Assembly: GCF_047495875.1 (NCBI RefSeq)
Contig: NC_092460.1
Span: forward strand, 9,538,520 to 9,602,519
Source: Pithys albifrons albifrons
Taxonomy: Eukaryota > Chordata > Aves > Passeriformes > Thamnophilidae
DNA: 64,000 nt
Direction of reading: 5' to 3'
Each line of letters begins with the position of its first letter. Within the stretch, counting starts at the first letter, position 1. Below are positions 1 through 12,996 of this stretch, one piece after another. The translations under genes and the position numbers were made by a program. Under the pieces are notes generated by a model. It was not told where the DNA came from. It searched no databases and worked only from the letters and a program-made list of their open reading frames with translations.

Positions 1-3000
1 AAAATGTCAAAGGAAAATTTGTGAAGAAGGAGCAGTAAAGGCTGTGCTGTGACAACTGAGTGGAAATAAGAGTGTCTTTCAAAACACAGTGCACCTGGAA
101 CTATAAAGCCAGACAATTATCTATAAACTAATCAAAAGCTAAATTTATCATTAAATTTTTCTAGTGTTTAAGCCTTTATCCAAGAAGGAAGCTGACCTTC
201 CATGCTGTTGTCCTACCCCACAGATCCAGTGCCAAGCACACAAAGAGAAAGCAGTAGTCAAGTGTTCCTGCTTTTACAGCACAAGGAGAACATTGGGACA
301 CATTGGTGGCCATTCTGGAGGGTTGTTGCAAGAGAGTATAGAATATCCCTCTCTTTCCTTATAAAAAATTTAGGTATCACATAAACTAAAAGTAGTTTTG
401 CTTTGATTATGTGCCAGAGGTGTGATAGGGAGCAGCCATTGTTTCCTTAATTATCCTTGGATGCAAAGTGCATTAAATAATATCAACACTGCAGCTGGAG
501 ATGCATTAGATTAACAGAGCTAGAATTACATTAGACAAATCTAGGCATGCTAACAAATTATCAAGAGTTTGTTTTTCTCAGTCTACTACATTAGTAATTC
601 ATAGTTAAGCCTTTCTTTCATGTGAAAGAAGTCACTGAACCAACAAATTACTTAGCAGACATATTTTGTCCATATTCATCCTCTTTCTTGTACAAATACA
701 TTTTGTGTTCCTTCTTTAATTAAGCTTTATACTGATAGTTTTGATAAATTTAATATTCAGATTGCTCTACTTTGCATTACAGAGGTAAACTAGAAAATAG
801 TTTTATTTCAAGCCTGGGAAATACATGAAAGAGGATCTTGGAAAAGCCATCATAGCTAACTTAATTGTATGTATTAGCACAGTTTAAGGTATCTTTGCGA
901 AATTATCAAAATTCCCTAGCAGAAGCATGATGGTTCCCAGTTTACTTCACTTATGTGGTGAAATATTTATTTGACCAAATTATGCTGAATCTTGCAGTGT
1001 TGGGGGTTTTTTAGATATATGTTAAACTTACACTATTGATGTTTTTCATAATCATTATTACAACTATCTTTGACATTCAAATAAACTATGTTTGTGTATA
1101 ACACACATGGATATGTATGTCGTCTTGCACTGTATCAAATATCTCAATCTACAATTTAAATAATTGGATGTGAGTGTAAATTGCCTTTCTCCTGGAAAAC
1201 TTAAGTAATTTTTTATTAAAACAAATAGGAAGATTTTGCATACATTTGTATTAAATATCTCAGACTGGTTAAAAGGCTAAAAGTTTTCCTTCAGTTTATG
1301 TCAGTATTTCCTTCAGTTAAGTGGACATGAACTCTCTCTGCTGCATGTTCTGAGAGCCATAAGATCTGCACAATAACTGTGCTAGAATTAGACGGTTTAT
1401 GTAACTTTCGGCTTTTGGAGAAGAAATCTTTGCAAACTGAAAACAACAACTATGTATAAATTCCCTTTAGTGGTTACTGATTAGTCACCGAAATAGTTCA
1501 ATGCTGTTTTTCAATTAACAGAGTCAAATAATCAGTAAAGAATAAAAATTGCTTGTTCTGTTGGAACCATTCACCATCAAGTGACTTATTTTGTAATTAT
1601 GTGAATGTCCATACTTCCAGCTCAGATTTCTCTCAGACACTTTGTATGATTAAGCTTGTCATGGCAGCCTTTATGGATTGTGCCAAACCCAGAACAAAAC
1701 CAAGAGCTCCTATTGTTTGCAGCAGTTATGCAGCTGTGGCAGGTGTGACCACATGTCACATAGCACTGTCAAAAACACTGTTTTAAGTGTAACAGGCATG
1801 TCCATCAGTGAAGCCTTCAATGAAAAAATAGAATATTTCAAAGAATAAATAAATAAGATTAAATAAGATAGTGTGCCCTTACAAAGGCTAAGAGATAATT
1901 TCACTGATACCTCACTATTGACTGTACAGAGAGATTATATCCCATCTGCTCCTAGTAGGTGGCCCTTCAGAGTCATTAGAATGATTGTCTTAAAATTACA
2001 ACCAAACAAGAGAAACCAGCTTTATGTATCCAGAACTGCCACCTGCATGTCCTTTCAAGGAATATGAGACACAAATGGAAGTGCCCGTTCCTCAAGAAAA
2101 TCATTCTCATCTTTAGTTTACATATGCTGTGCTATAGTTAATCAAGCTTGAGAGATGTTTCTGTCACCATTTCATGGTTTATTATTCAACAAATTAGACT
2201 AGAACCTAAATAGGTATGCCAAAAGAGACCTGGAAGGGTGGGAGGGTTTTAAGCTTCAGATAAATCAGTTACTCATGTGTCTCTAATGTGAGGACAAAAA
2301 ATACAGTTTGCTTTAGTAATCTTCCATCTTAAGTTAATCTAACCTTATATGGGCTTATAGCACAGACATCAAGATAACATGACAAATAAAAATCCATGAA
2401 AAAGACAGAAGAACAGATTACTATTTCAAAGAAATAACTGTGGAAATTAAACTATAAACTTCCAAAATGTGTGATTAATAAAATTGAGGTATTATCTTCT
2501 TGAATGTACATTTCATTCTGTGCAGTCCTGGACTCACTGAAGTCAGTAACGGACATGGATCACTTCCATGTGCAGCAGGACTGCACGTGGCTGGGTGAGC
2601 CACACTGCAGATGAGATCTCAGTGGCTTACTGAGTCCTGTAGTTCAGACTGTCTCACATCCTGTGTGGCAGCATATGGCAGAGGAGCAGCATCATGAGAT
2701 GAAGATGAGGCCTCTCTCATCCTTTCTTCCTTGAGAAAAGAACATTGAGGCAAACACTGGATGCACTTTCCCATTATTTTTCTTTCCATCTGTTCAGTCC
2801 TGCTGTTTGTTGTTGAGATGGGGTATGAGTGAACATCGTGCACTTGATTCATGGGATATTTTGCAGAAACATTGTTAGAAGTGTGAATATAAGGATAACA
2901 GACTAACTTCTAAAATTTTTAAATTATGTTCAAATGTTAATGAATATGATATTCAGTGCCATATGATGGCACCAGAGGTGAGCAAAATTATCTCAGCAGG

Positions 3001-3374
3001 TGTTATTCCTTCTATGTTTAAGTTGAAGATGCAATGTGAAAATACGGAATATTAATAATTCAGTGAAAGACATCATTGGTGTGGACTCTTTGCTTAGTTT
3101 TGGTTTACAGTTGTAATAAATTGTATTGAAATTATGATTATCATGTAAGACACTGGTTTGGGAGGTTACCAGCATTCTAAATTTGGGCTGACATTTTGAA
3201 AAGACTAATCTACTTGCGATATAAGAATATGTTTATGTTACAGTCAGTGCAGTGGCCAAAGAAGCCAAGATTAAAGAGAGATTGTTGAAATGTTTTCAGG
3301 TTATGTAAAACTGAATTGTGTGATGATGATGATGAGAGGGAACCAAATGCCCTTGCTTTGTTTCCTAAATTTAG
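1..3374 (+). other. CFAP20DC: CFAP20DC intron (partial), upstream of the first visible exon
   Basis: AT-rich DNA that ends in a pyrimidine-rich acceptor, with AG at 3373-3374. The longest open frames are about 60-77 codons and none has a convincing acceptor and donor pair. I saw no recognisable repeat apart from a short GAT run near 3,321-3,335. It is called intron because the exon at 3,375 starts in codon phase 0 with an in-frame stop (TAG, 3372-3374) directly before it, so coding sequence must be spliced in from the left. Confidence 0.7.
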
Positions 3375-3788
3375 GATGACAACAATGAACTCATCCAGGG
3401 TACTGAGAACCTTGAGATCAACCACTGCAGACAAGGAACATCTGATTCAGCAGTTTTTAAAGAATTACCATTAAATGAAATGTCATGGAAAAATGAATAC
3501 TGGAAGAATAAGGAACACAGCAATTATAACCTCGATGAGACCATCCTACCAAAACCACAGAGTTTCACTGTGAGAAAAGCAGATTCTATTAGTTCTCAGG
3601 GAAGCTTAAAGCCTGTCCTTTCTCTTTCTCCAACTCGAAGCAAATATAACTTCTTTAAAGCAATTAGAAATGGATCTGAAAAAACTGAAAGATATGAAGC
3701 AGTTTCTGATCAATTAGAAAGTTCCATCAGTAAAATGTCTCTCAGGAAAATCTCAAAAGAAAATTCATGTCTGACAGCACAGACTTAT
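3375..3788 (+). CDS. CFAP20DC: CFAP20DC coding exon, 138 codons
   Basis: The acceptor tttcctaaatttag ends at 3374 and the donor GTAAGT is at 3789-3794. The 414-bp exon is open throughout and begins and ends between codons. The peptide starts [14 protein letters not shown] and ends LTAQTY; it is rich in serine and lysine, with [17 protein letters not shown] in the middle. There is no recognisable fold. This is the largest exon of the gene in view. Confidence 0.85.
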
Positions 3789-6700
3789 GTAAGTGATTTT
3801 TACTTTGAAATTAAATTACTAGATTGTATAGAGAAGCTATATTAGATATACCCATTTGCATGAAGTGATTAATAGTATGTCTTTCATCTAGATATATTCT
3901 GGTTTCATCATAAAAGCATTTACTGAGCTCAGTCTGTTGAAAGTTGATTTTGTAGGTTTTTATGGCACACAAAATAATACTCCAAATAAAACAAATCACA
4001 GTGGTTTATAGATAAAAAGAGTTGTCATTGAGCGACTCACATTTTGGAAATACGTGAGTTAGAAAGTAGTTTGGGGCTGAAAGATTGCTAAGGAAAATGG
4101 ACAGATTTTGAATTGATATATTAACAAGTGACCATAGAAAGAGTGTTAATCTGGGTACTTCACAGTCTCTCTGAGACAGCCCTGAGCAATAATAAATTAT
4201 GTGATTGAGAGCCAGCAGCAAAGCTGTGCCACAGGCTGAATTACCAAGCTGCTAAAAGAACTGTTGCATTCACCAAGGTGTTGTTTATTCCTATTATTTT
4301 CTTCATGGATTTTTCATATGTAAACATGTAGTTATTCAAAAAGCAAGTTTTTCTTCAACCAGCTGCGTGCTTAAATATCTTCTAATAGTCTCTTCATCTT
4401 ATACTACTGTCTTTTGAATTGGGAACTGGAGCTTAAGGATTGAGAGTATTCTGTAAATGACAAATGAGACAGTATGTTCCAAGGATTTGGATAGAATTCT
4501 TTTGGGCTAGGAATTATTGCAGATCCGTATCTCCTAACATGTGACCTCTAAATATGTTATGAGTGGAGATTTGTTCTTGAGTATCTGACGGTGGAACATG
4601 CCAAGCTTCTTCCACAAGTTTCAGAGACTTTTTTTCTCATGTCAGCTGCTAAGAGAGCAAAGGCTCACATGGACAACAACTTGTCCAGCAGTCAGTCGTA
4701 GTGGCTGGGGAGAGTGACAGTGCCGGGACAGAGAACACCTGGAGATCTCTCACCAGCACACCCTGCAGGCTTCCTCTCAGCAGCCCTTAGCATAGCACTT
4801 TGTTCAGTGAAAGGTGTTGTCTTTGTGGTGAATAAATGTTATGTTGAATTGTGTTGAATAACTGTTGCCACTGGTTTTTGTAGGTTATTTTGTATCTTAT
4901 AAGGCCTTTGCCTTGTGCCAGTGAATTTCAGGGTCTAACTGCTGTTTGTGGGGGAAAAAGTACATATTTTCATTTATTTATTTGAATGCATTATCTCAGT
5001 CCTGGTGTCTTCTTATTCTTCTGTTTGTTATAAGAAACAATTAATAATCTTTTTTTTTAATTAATATTCTTACCAGTGCCACTTCCTACCTGATAATTGT
5101 ACATCATATTCCTTTGCAGTTGTCTCTTCTACAAGTTGAGAAGTTTTATGGTATTTATTCCTAGGATTGCTGTTCTGTGATTTTTTTTTTTTACATTTTA
5201 ACACAAGGATATTGAATCAAACTATCGCATGATCATTATTGTAAGAGTGGGGTTTGTATTGTAATATCTTGAACTAGGTATTGCACACCTCTGGGGACCA
5301 AAAGAATAGATGCTTCTCCTTTGCGGGGGGCTCTGAAGCAATTATGCATTCTTTGGAAAAATTTACCTACAGTAATGTCTTGGAGAATTATATATGCCTC
5401 GTTTACATAAAGGGCATGGATATTTTCCATCATTATTGTGTTTTCTGTCCTTGTAGCTTGTCTCATCTGCTGCAGGATACTGCAGTCACTATTCCCATCA
5501 GAAAAGGGTGCTGTGATTCTGCGGTGGGAATTTTAGTCTATAGCAATTCTGTGACCTGTTGATACAGTTAATTAGCAGCCTCTGAAGGGGGAAGCAGGAG
5601 TGATGACTTCCTGGGGCAGGGGCATCCCACTGAATGGTTCCACCTGTGTGCTTTGGGCTTCTCTGGCAGCTGAAGATGGACAGCCTTGTAGTGGGTATGG
5701 AAATCTGGGTGCTGGGCTAGGAAGAGCAATCCAGATTGGGCACCAAATTAAAGGCTGGTGTCTAGGAAAGCATGTGTTCAGCTCTGCACAGACTGCCGTG
5801 CCATTGATGCCTTAGTGCATTTTGTGGAATGAGGCTGGTTTAGTCCTGGTGCAGGGACTGCATTTTGTGTCTCTCAGACTGGGAATTCTGCATATCTCTT
5901 CCTGTATTCTGCAAGTAGTTTATCAGATTGGCAAAGACCTTGTGCTTTTCTTGATAAAAACAGAACATCCTTTTCCACGAAGGATGTGGAGACTGTTTTC
6001 CTTTGGGAAGGAAGTGGATTAGGGGGAAGCAAGTGGGATGAAATACAATAGTGCAAGTGAAAATCAGAAACAATGCTGATACTTTATGGTAATGTAAAAC
6101 TTGAGTGGCTGGTGACTTTAAAGACTATAGAACAAAAAAATTAAAAAGTAGAGACAGCAGCATATGTTCTGTGTATTTATGATCTGGAAAAGACATTAGA
6201 ATTGCTACTAGTGATGTAGAAAATGTAAAATAATGTAATGCATGAATTCTTTTGTATTTGGAAGAAGTAAGATAATGTTTCTGTAATTTCTAGTGATAGG
6301 AAACCCCCAGTTGATACTGATAATCTGATTCTCCATTTCTTAATATGTTGGTATCCGTGTATCTGTCTGTGTGTAATAAAGTTTGTTTATATTTTGCCTT
6401 CCCTTTCCCTCCTAGTATAACCTACAGGAATTTAATTTTTCTGTGTTCTAGTAACTATTCATGTTTTTGTGATGAAATCTATTCCTCTGTTATTTCCTGA
6501 TTTTTTTTACCCATTTTGAAAATTGTTACCCTTAAAATTCAACTGTCTTTATTACTAATAACTGAAATCTATATGTCCATAACAAATGAATGATACATTG
6601 ATTGCTTTCCTAAAAGATATTATCAGTGTTTAATGCAGGCATCAACTTTGTCCTGTAGAACTCAGCTAAATATAGACTGAGTAGATTGCAATAGTTGATT

Positions 6701-9700
6701 ACTAAATTAGACATTGGGGTTATTAACATACTGCACTTATGGCTGTAAATGTATTGCACATGTCATTTGTTGCTTGTAAGCATTTTTTCAAGAACAAATC
6801 ATATTATCAATGTACAGAAACTCAGAAGCTACAGACTTTGTTTTATTGCTACAAAATATAAGATTAAAGTATGTGGCATATTTAGCTCTCATACTTGATT
6901 TGATCAAGTATTAAAATTTCCCCATGCAGAAGCCCTTCCTCGGAGTTCTTTGACCCTTCTTTTTGTGCTCATGCAGAGGACTAGTAAAGAAAAAAATTGC
7001 TTAACCAACTCTTCCTCCAATCGATTTGCCAACTGCTTAATGCACTTTAAGGACCTGGTTGCTTGCAATGTTTTATTCATATTTTAATAGAGTTCTCTAT
7101 TATTAAGTTCAAATATTTTTAATTAAGAAAGAAGTATAGCCCTCTGGGTAATATTGCAGGCATGTAGATAGCTGGTAATTAAAGTTTTCCACACGTACAA
7201 CTACATTCAAACAATTGGGAATAAATCATTTGAACCTAGAAGAATGCAAATGTCATTATATATGGAAAAAAATCCTTTAAACAACAGGTTTTGTCAATCT
7301 AGGAGAAGTTTTAAGTGCTTAATAAAAGTACTTTATTGTAAGGGAAGGATATGCAAATAGACAAGATAAGGTTTTAATTACTAAATGAAATATTAATTTT
7401 AGACAAAATTATGAGTATTGCAAAATTACTTCTTACATCAAAAGTTTCTCCTGAATTACAAAGTGAACTTAATTTCAAATTCAGTTTTCAAAATCTCTCC
7501 TTGAAAATCAACTAAGACCAAGTAAAATTTGTAAAGAGGCTTTTTGGTAGTAGCAATCTGAATTGGCAGAACAGATAGTCCAAACTATTTCTTCTTTATT
7601 AGGAGACTTTTGTATGGGATGTTTAACCCAGAAAAACGACATGACATCTCTTCTCCTTGCTGAGTTTGGTATTTCCAGAGTGAGACCATTACAAGAAAAA
7701 AAAACCAGAATGACAATTTGAAATAAGGTATGGGGGGGAAACAGCAGATGTTTAGAACTATGCTGTAAAAATTCAAAAACCCTTTCTTCATAGATGTAAA
7801 GAAAAAGGCAAGCAGGTTTGGGCAATATTTTGTTTTTATTAAAAAGAGAACGAGAAAAAAGTTCTTTCAGTGATGAGGGCTTTTATCTGCCAAGCTCCAG
7901 TTTATGCTGTCAGTTTAATGACTACATACCAATTGCTGCTTATATGAGATAAGAAAGATAAGCCAAAGCTTCTCTTATAATAATCAAATAACTGCAGGTC
8001 TATATATAGAAAAATTAACAGGAAATCAGCATCTTCAGTAAGATCGATAAAAGTTAGAGCAGCTTACATCTGGTAGAATGCTGATACATCAGAGCAAAGC
8101 AGGCTCCCAAGGGTAACAAAGTGAACTAATGACTGATAGTGACTGAGCTGGTAACAGGCATTCAGAAAGGGTCTAAAGAAAACACCCTGTATTGTTTTAG
8201 GATTAAAAATGGTAGAACTAATCACACTAGTAAGGAATGAAGCTTGGACCTCAAAAGCCAGAGGTAACAAAGGGGTGGCAGCTGTGCAAACTGCTTGTCA
8301 TCTTCTTATACCTTCTATCTTCTGTCATCCTCATGTACCTTGTATCATATATACCTAGGAAGAGAGCAAAGGAGCTTGAAGTCATGATTCTAGTGTGTAA
8401 TATTTCCGTATGTCTTCTGGTGGTAATGTGACTTTTGTACCCCTGGAAGACACACTAAAACATTACACATCACATTTCCTAGCAGGAAGAGCCAGCAGTG
8501 CTCATGTCACTGGTCCTGCTGACCTGTGAGTGTTCCTGAGCTCTTCAGTTACTCAGTAGCTTCTCACAGCAAAACAGGCTGTGAGATCATCCCTTCTGCC
8601 GGGAGCAGGGACACTCCTGATCTAAAAGCTCCATTCTCTTTGCTAGAATCAAAGCTCTGTCCCCCTTTAGGATACTGTTCTAGTGTCTCACAACCCACTG
8701 GCTTATAAATATTCCACTAATCTAAATCCTCTGAAGTTCTGGTCACTGCTTGGATTCACTTTTCAAACAGAAATGCTTTGCAGTTCCATTTAGAACCCAA
8801 ACTAGATTCCTCAAGTATTAAACCTGATCATTTGTGAAACAGCAATCTATGTGGACCCTTTAAAAATGCGAAAGTTTTTCTTTAAAACGGAGTTCTTGAA
8901 GCAAAGTTGATGCCATAGCAGGGTGACCTTAAACTATCTTATTACAAGGTTTTATGTGAGGCCTAAGCACAAACTGAGAAATGGTTAGTATGTGTTTTCA
9001 ACTTTAGCCTGTGGATCAAGTTTGATATGACAGTTAGAGTTACATTAACAATTCAACCAATGGATAAAAACAAAAGCAGAGTGACATTCATTTGAAAATT
9101 TATACAGTAGCAAATTGTCAAAATAACTTTTGAAATTTAGTGCTGACATGTAGCTTTCTAGAAAAATTTTATCCTGTGCTTGACCAATAACTATTATATC
9201 AATGGTGTTGATGATACTGTGATAACTGTGATTTGCTTTATTTCAAGATTTGCATTTAATGCTTGAGCAATTGTAGCTGCTGGATTTTAGAACTTCTTTA
9301 AAGCCTGCTTTTAACTTCTGTTTTTAATTGCAGTGGAACAGCTACTTCACCAAACACCGTGGATCCAATCTGCAGTTTATAACAGTGTTTATGGTGTCCT
9401 TCCTTCCTGTAGTTACATGTAAATATGCTTGATCTTCATAGCTGAACAGAATTTTTTAAGCAATCTTTTCTAGTAAACATTTTGTTTCTCTTTTAATATT
9501 GTAGCTTCTTGAAGATTCTCTGAGAGATTCTCCAAGGTCTGTGTTTCATTCATCTATTCTGTTCCGTGATCCTGTCTATATTGTTGACTTTTCCATTTTA
9601 TTTCATAGGACTATGACTCAAAAAACTACAGCTCAGATAGTCTGAGTTCATCTGAGCTACAGATGCTGGCCAGCATGAGGAGACAGCAGAATGAAGAACT

Positions 9701-12700
9701 AGGGGATCCTGGGATCTCTCACGGGCTGAGCGCGTCACAGATTGATACCTGCAATGTTGGCATAAGCACAAGCAGTGATGATGATACAGCAACTTGGACC
9801 TCCTCTTTCCCACCAGTAAGTCTAAACCCACAGTATATTCTCTATGTAGTTTCTGACAATTCTGAGACTCTGGGGTCTTGAATATTAAAATTTCTTTGAG
9901 TAGCCTTGAAATTTAAGGTACCATCACCAAAGGCTTCTTGAACTTCTCAGGTAAGACATGCTGCCAAGACATAGGCATTTCCAGCAGGTTCTGTAGTACT
10001 ACCATGGATAAAGAGCAAACCATACATATATTCCTTCCTAGAAGCCAGAATAATCGTGTAGGCTGTACAGCTTGTCACAATAGTGGCTGACAACTTGCAG
10101 GTGTGTGATATAGTACTTAAAAATAGTTCCAAAATGAATGAAACCCAGATATACCAGTCAGCAGCTGCATTGCAGTGTGAGTAATGGAAAATAATTGCTT
10201 CATACAATCATAGAGTCTCATTACTGAAAAGCTAAATGTTTAAAGGACTGAAGCAGGTGAACAGCAGCAAAAAGCTGCAGTAGTTCTCAGCCCTTAGTAT
10301 ATGATCATTATGTATTTTACACTTCGTATCATTATTTGTCCTGGTACAAAGTGGTACAAAATCACACACAGCTGCACTATGTGACAGAGTACTGGTATAA
10401 GAAGCAGAGTATTTGTTACAGTCCAGCAAAAAGTACTGAATGTATGAAATCACAGAATAACACTTCAGGAACTATATAAAGGTACTTGCAAGAGCTGCTG
10501 TAAAACTAGATAACCTCATACTCCATTTATATATCAGCAATGTAGCTGTTATTTTATTATAGTTGAAGCCATAATAAACAGTGAATGTGGCTTGAGCAAA
10601 GCACCAACACAACTCTCAGAGGCAGATCCAATGTTAGAAGAATAAACACAGTCGTGTTGCCCCAATACAAGCTATTGTAGAGTAAATGCTCTAAAATGCT
10701 GGGCACAAATTACCTCCAGGGTTCTGCAGGGCCCAAAGAGAGGCCTGTGGCAACAATCTTCCATAGTGAATGATCAACAGGGTTGGAACTTTGTGCTGCA
10801 TTGAAGATTTCAAATGAGAAGAGATGTATTGATAAATGGATAATTGACAAACAAAAACTTATTTTAGAGGGTAATATTTTGCAGGACATCAGAGGAACAT
10901 GTATTTGAGATACGTCAACACTGCACATTTTCTTGACTTAATCATATTTCCAATGCGTTTTCTTAGTACTCACTAAATAGACTCAAACATGGTGTAAATC
11001 TGGAAGGCTGGACAAATGGAACTCAATTAAACATAGAGAATAGCAGTCTTATTAATTTTTTAGTAGTTTAATTATACGAACATTGATAAGAATATTTAGA
11101 CACGTCAGGTTTGGTTAATACAAATTACATGACTAAAACAAAATGAACTTTTAAAGTGAAATGTACTGGTCCAGTATTTGGAGAAGAACAGTGTGATTGC
11201 AAAGACAATTCTTTGATCTTACTGCCTTGATCAGCTTCTATAGCTTCAGACTAATAGCATCAGCCTGAAAAAAAGTGTTTAGATAGGATAGTAATTTAAA
11301 TTGCAATTTAATATAGTTGTAGTTTTTCATAACAGTCCTTTATGCCCATCTTTCTCTACATAATTCAAGTGTAAGAGGCAAGACATTTGTCTTTGAGAGA
11401 GAAGTTTTTCACATTTCATTCATCTGACTGAAGTGTTGGTGTGCCTTACACATACAGCCTTGTCAGATTTCTCCTCTCCATTTTCCAAGGTAGACATTGA
11501 GGTTTTAAGATTAAATGGCAAGAACCTCATTGCCAAGGAGAGATAACTTAGAAACAAACCTAATCTTGCTCAGAAAAGGACTAACCACTTAGTCCCTCAC
11601 AAGAACAAAGGAATTCAGCCTTCCAGGTCTTCCCTACCCATTTACCTCTGCCTTTATGAAGAAGAACTGCTCAATGCTAGTTAGTCCACAGAATCTATTG
11701 TTGCACTTCGTATTTCCTTTCTGAGATATCTGCCAGAGCATCAGATCGTCATAGATGTGATACGCTTTTTTTTTTAGTATGGACTTGTGTGTTTTAACAC
11801 TGCTTGATGTAATTCTATTCCAATATTTGGAAAAATGCAGAGTACTTATGTGAGGGTGATAATTCACTCTCTAGACCTTTAGTATGTAAGAAGGTTTTTA
11901 ACAGCTTTTGTTAAGGAAGGTGATTATTTCATCACCCCAAGCTGTTTTAGCACAGAAGCTTTTAAAAGAATAGTTGGGGGAATTTTTGGTATGCCGCTGT
12001 TAAATTTTAGTATATTTTGTTATGCTTATAACATTTCAATAGACTCTGAGTATAGCAATGCTGTGCCAGTATTCAAAAGGTTATCTGAAACAAAACAGTC
12101 ATTTGCCATGCATGCTCTTCATGTAAGACCTAGAATCATACAATTATGGAATAGTTTGTGTTGGAAGGGACCTTTAAAGGTTGTCTAATCCAGCCCCCCT
12201 GCCATGGGCAAGGACACCTTCCACTAGACCAGGTTGCTGAGGTCACCATCCAACCCGGCCTTGAACAGCTTCTCTGGACAATCTATTCCAATATCTCACT
12301 ACCTTCATTGTGAAAAAGTTCTTCGTTGTATCTAGTCTAAGTCTACCTTGGTTTAGTTTAAAGTCATTGCTCCTTGTCCTTTCACAACAGGCCCTACTAA
12401 AATATCTGTGCCCATCTTTCTCATAATCCCCTTTAGGTACTGTGTGGCCACAATAGGATCTTCTCAGAGCCTTCTCTTCTCTAGGCTGAACAACTCCAGC
12501 TCTCTCAGCATGTCTCCATGGGAGGGGTCTTCCAGCCATCTGATAATGTTTCCAGCCCTTCTCTGGACCCATTCCAACAGGTCCATGTCTTTCCTGTGCT
12601 GAGGATTCCAGAGGTGGAAACAGTACTCCAAGTGGGGTCTCATGAGAGCAGAGTAGAGGGGTAGAATCACCTCCAATCTCCCCCACAGGGCTGCTCTCAA

Positions 12701-12925
12701 TCCCTTCATCCTCCAGTATTAGTAAACTCATCATTTCTTCAGCTTCCAGTTTTTAAAGAAATGTTCTTTTTTATTCATTTTATATCTAATGTAAAATATA
12801 GATGTGTAGAATAAAAGCAAATTTGTTTTGATCTCACTGATCTTTAGTACCACCATCATTTGAGTTGAGTCAAGAGAATTTGCAAATCTTAGTTCATCAA
12901 AAATCAGATGTAGAAACTGCAGAAA

Positions 12926-12996
<71 letters not shown>

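Noticed and set aside
164..364. 66-codon + frame with an AG-like start after ttttctag, possibly an extra CFAP20DC exon
   Set aside because: No donor site fits, the peptide has no resemblance to the family, and the frame begins right after an in-frame TAG.
12243..12734. 163-codon minus-strand ORF that could be taken for a host gene
   Set aside because: It contains CR1 reverse-transcriptase tail segments with a frameshift; it is part of the LINE.
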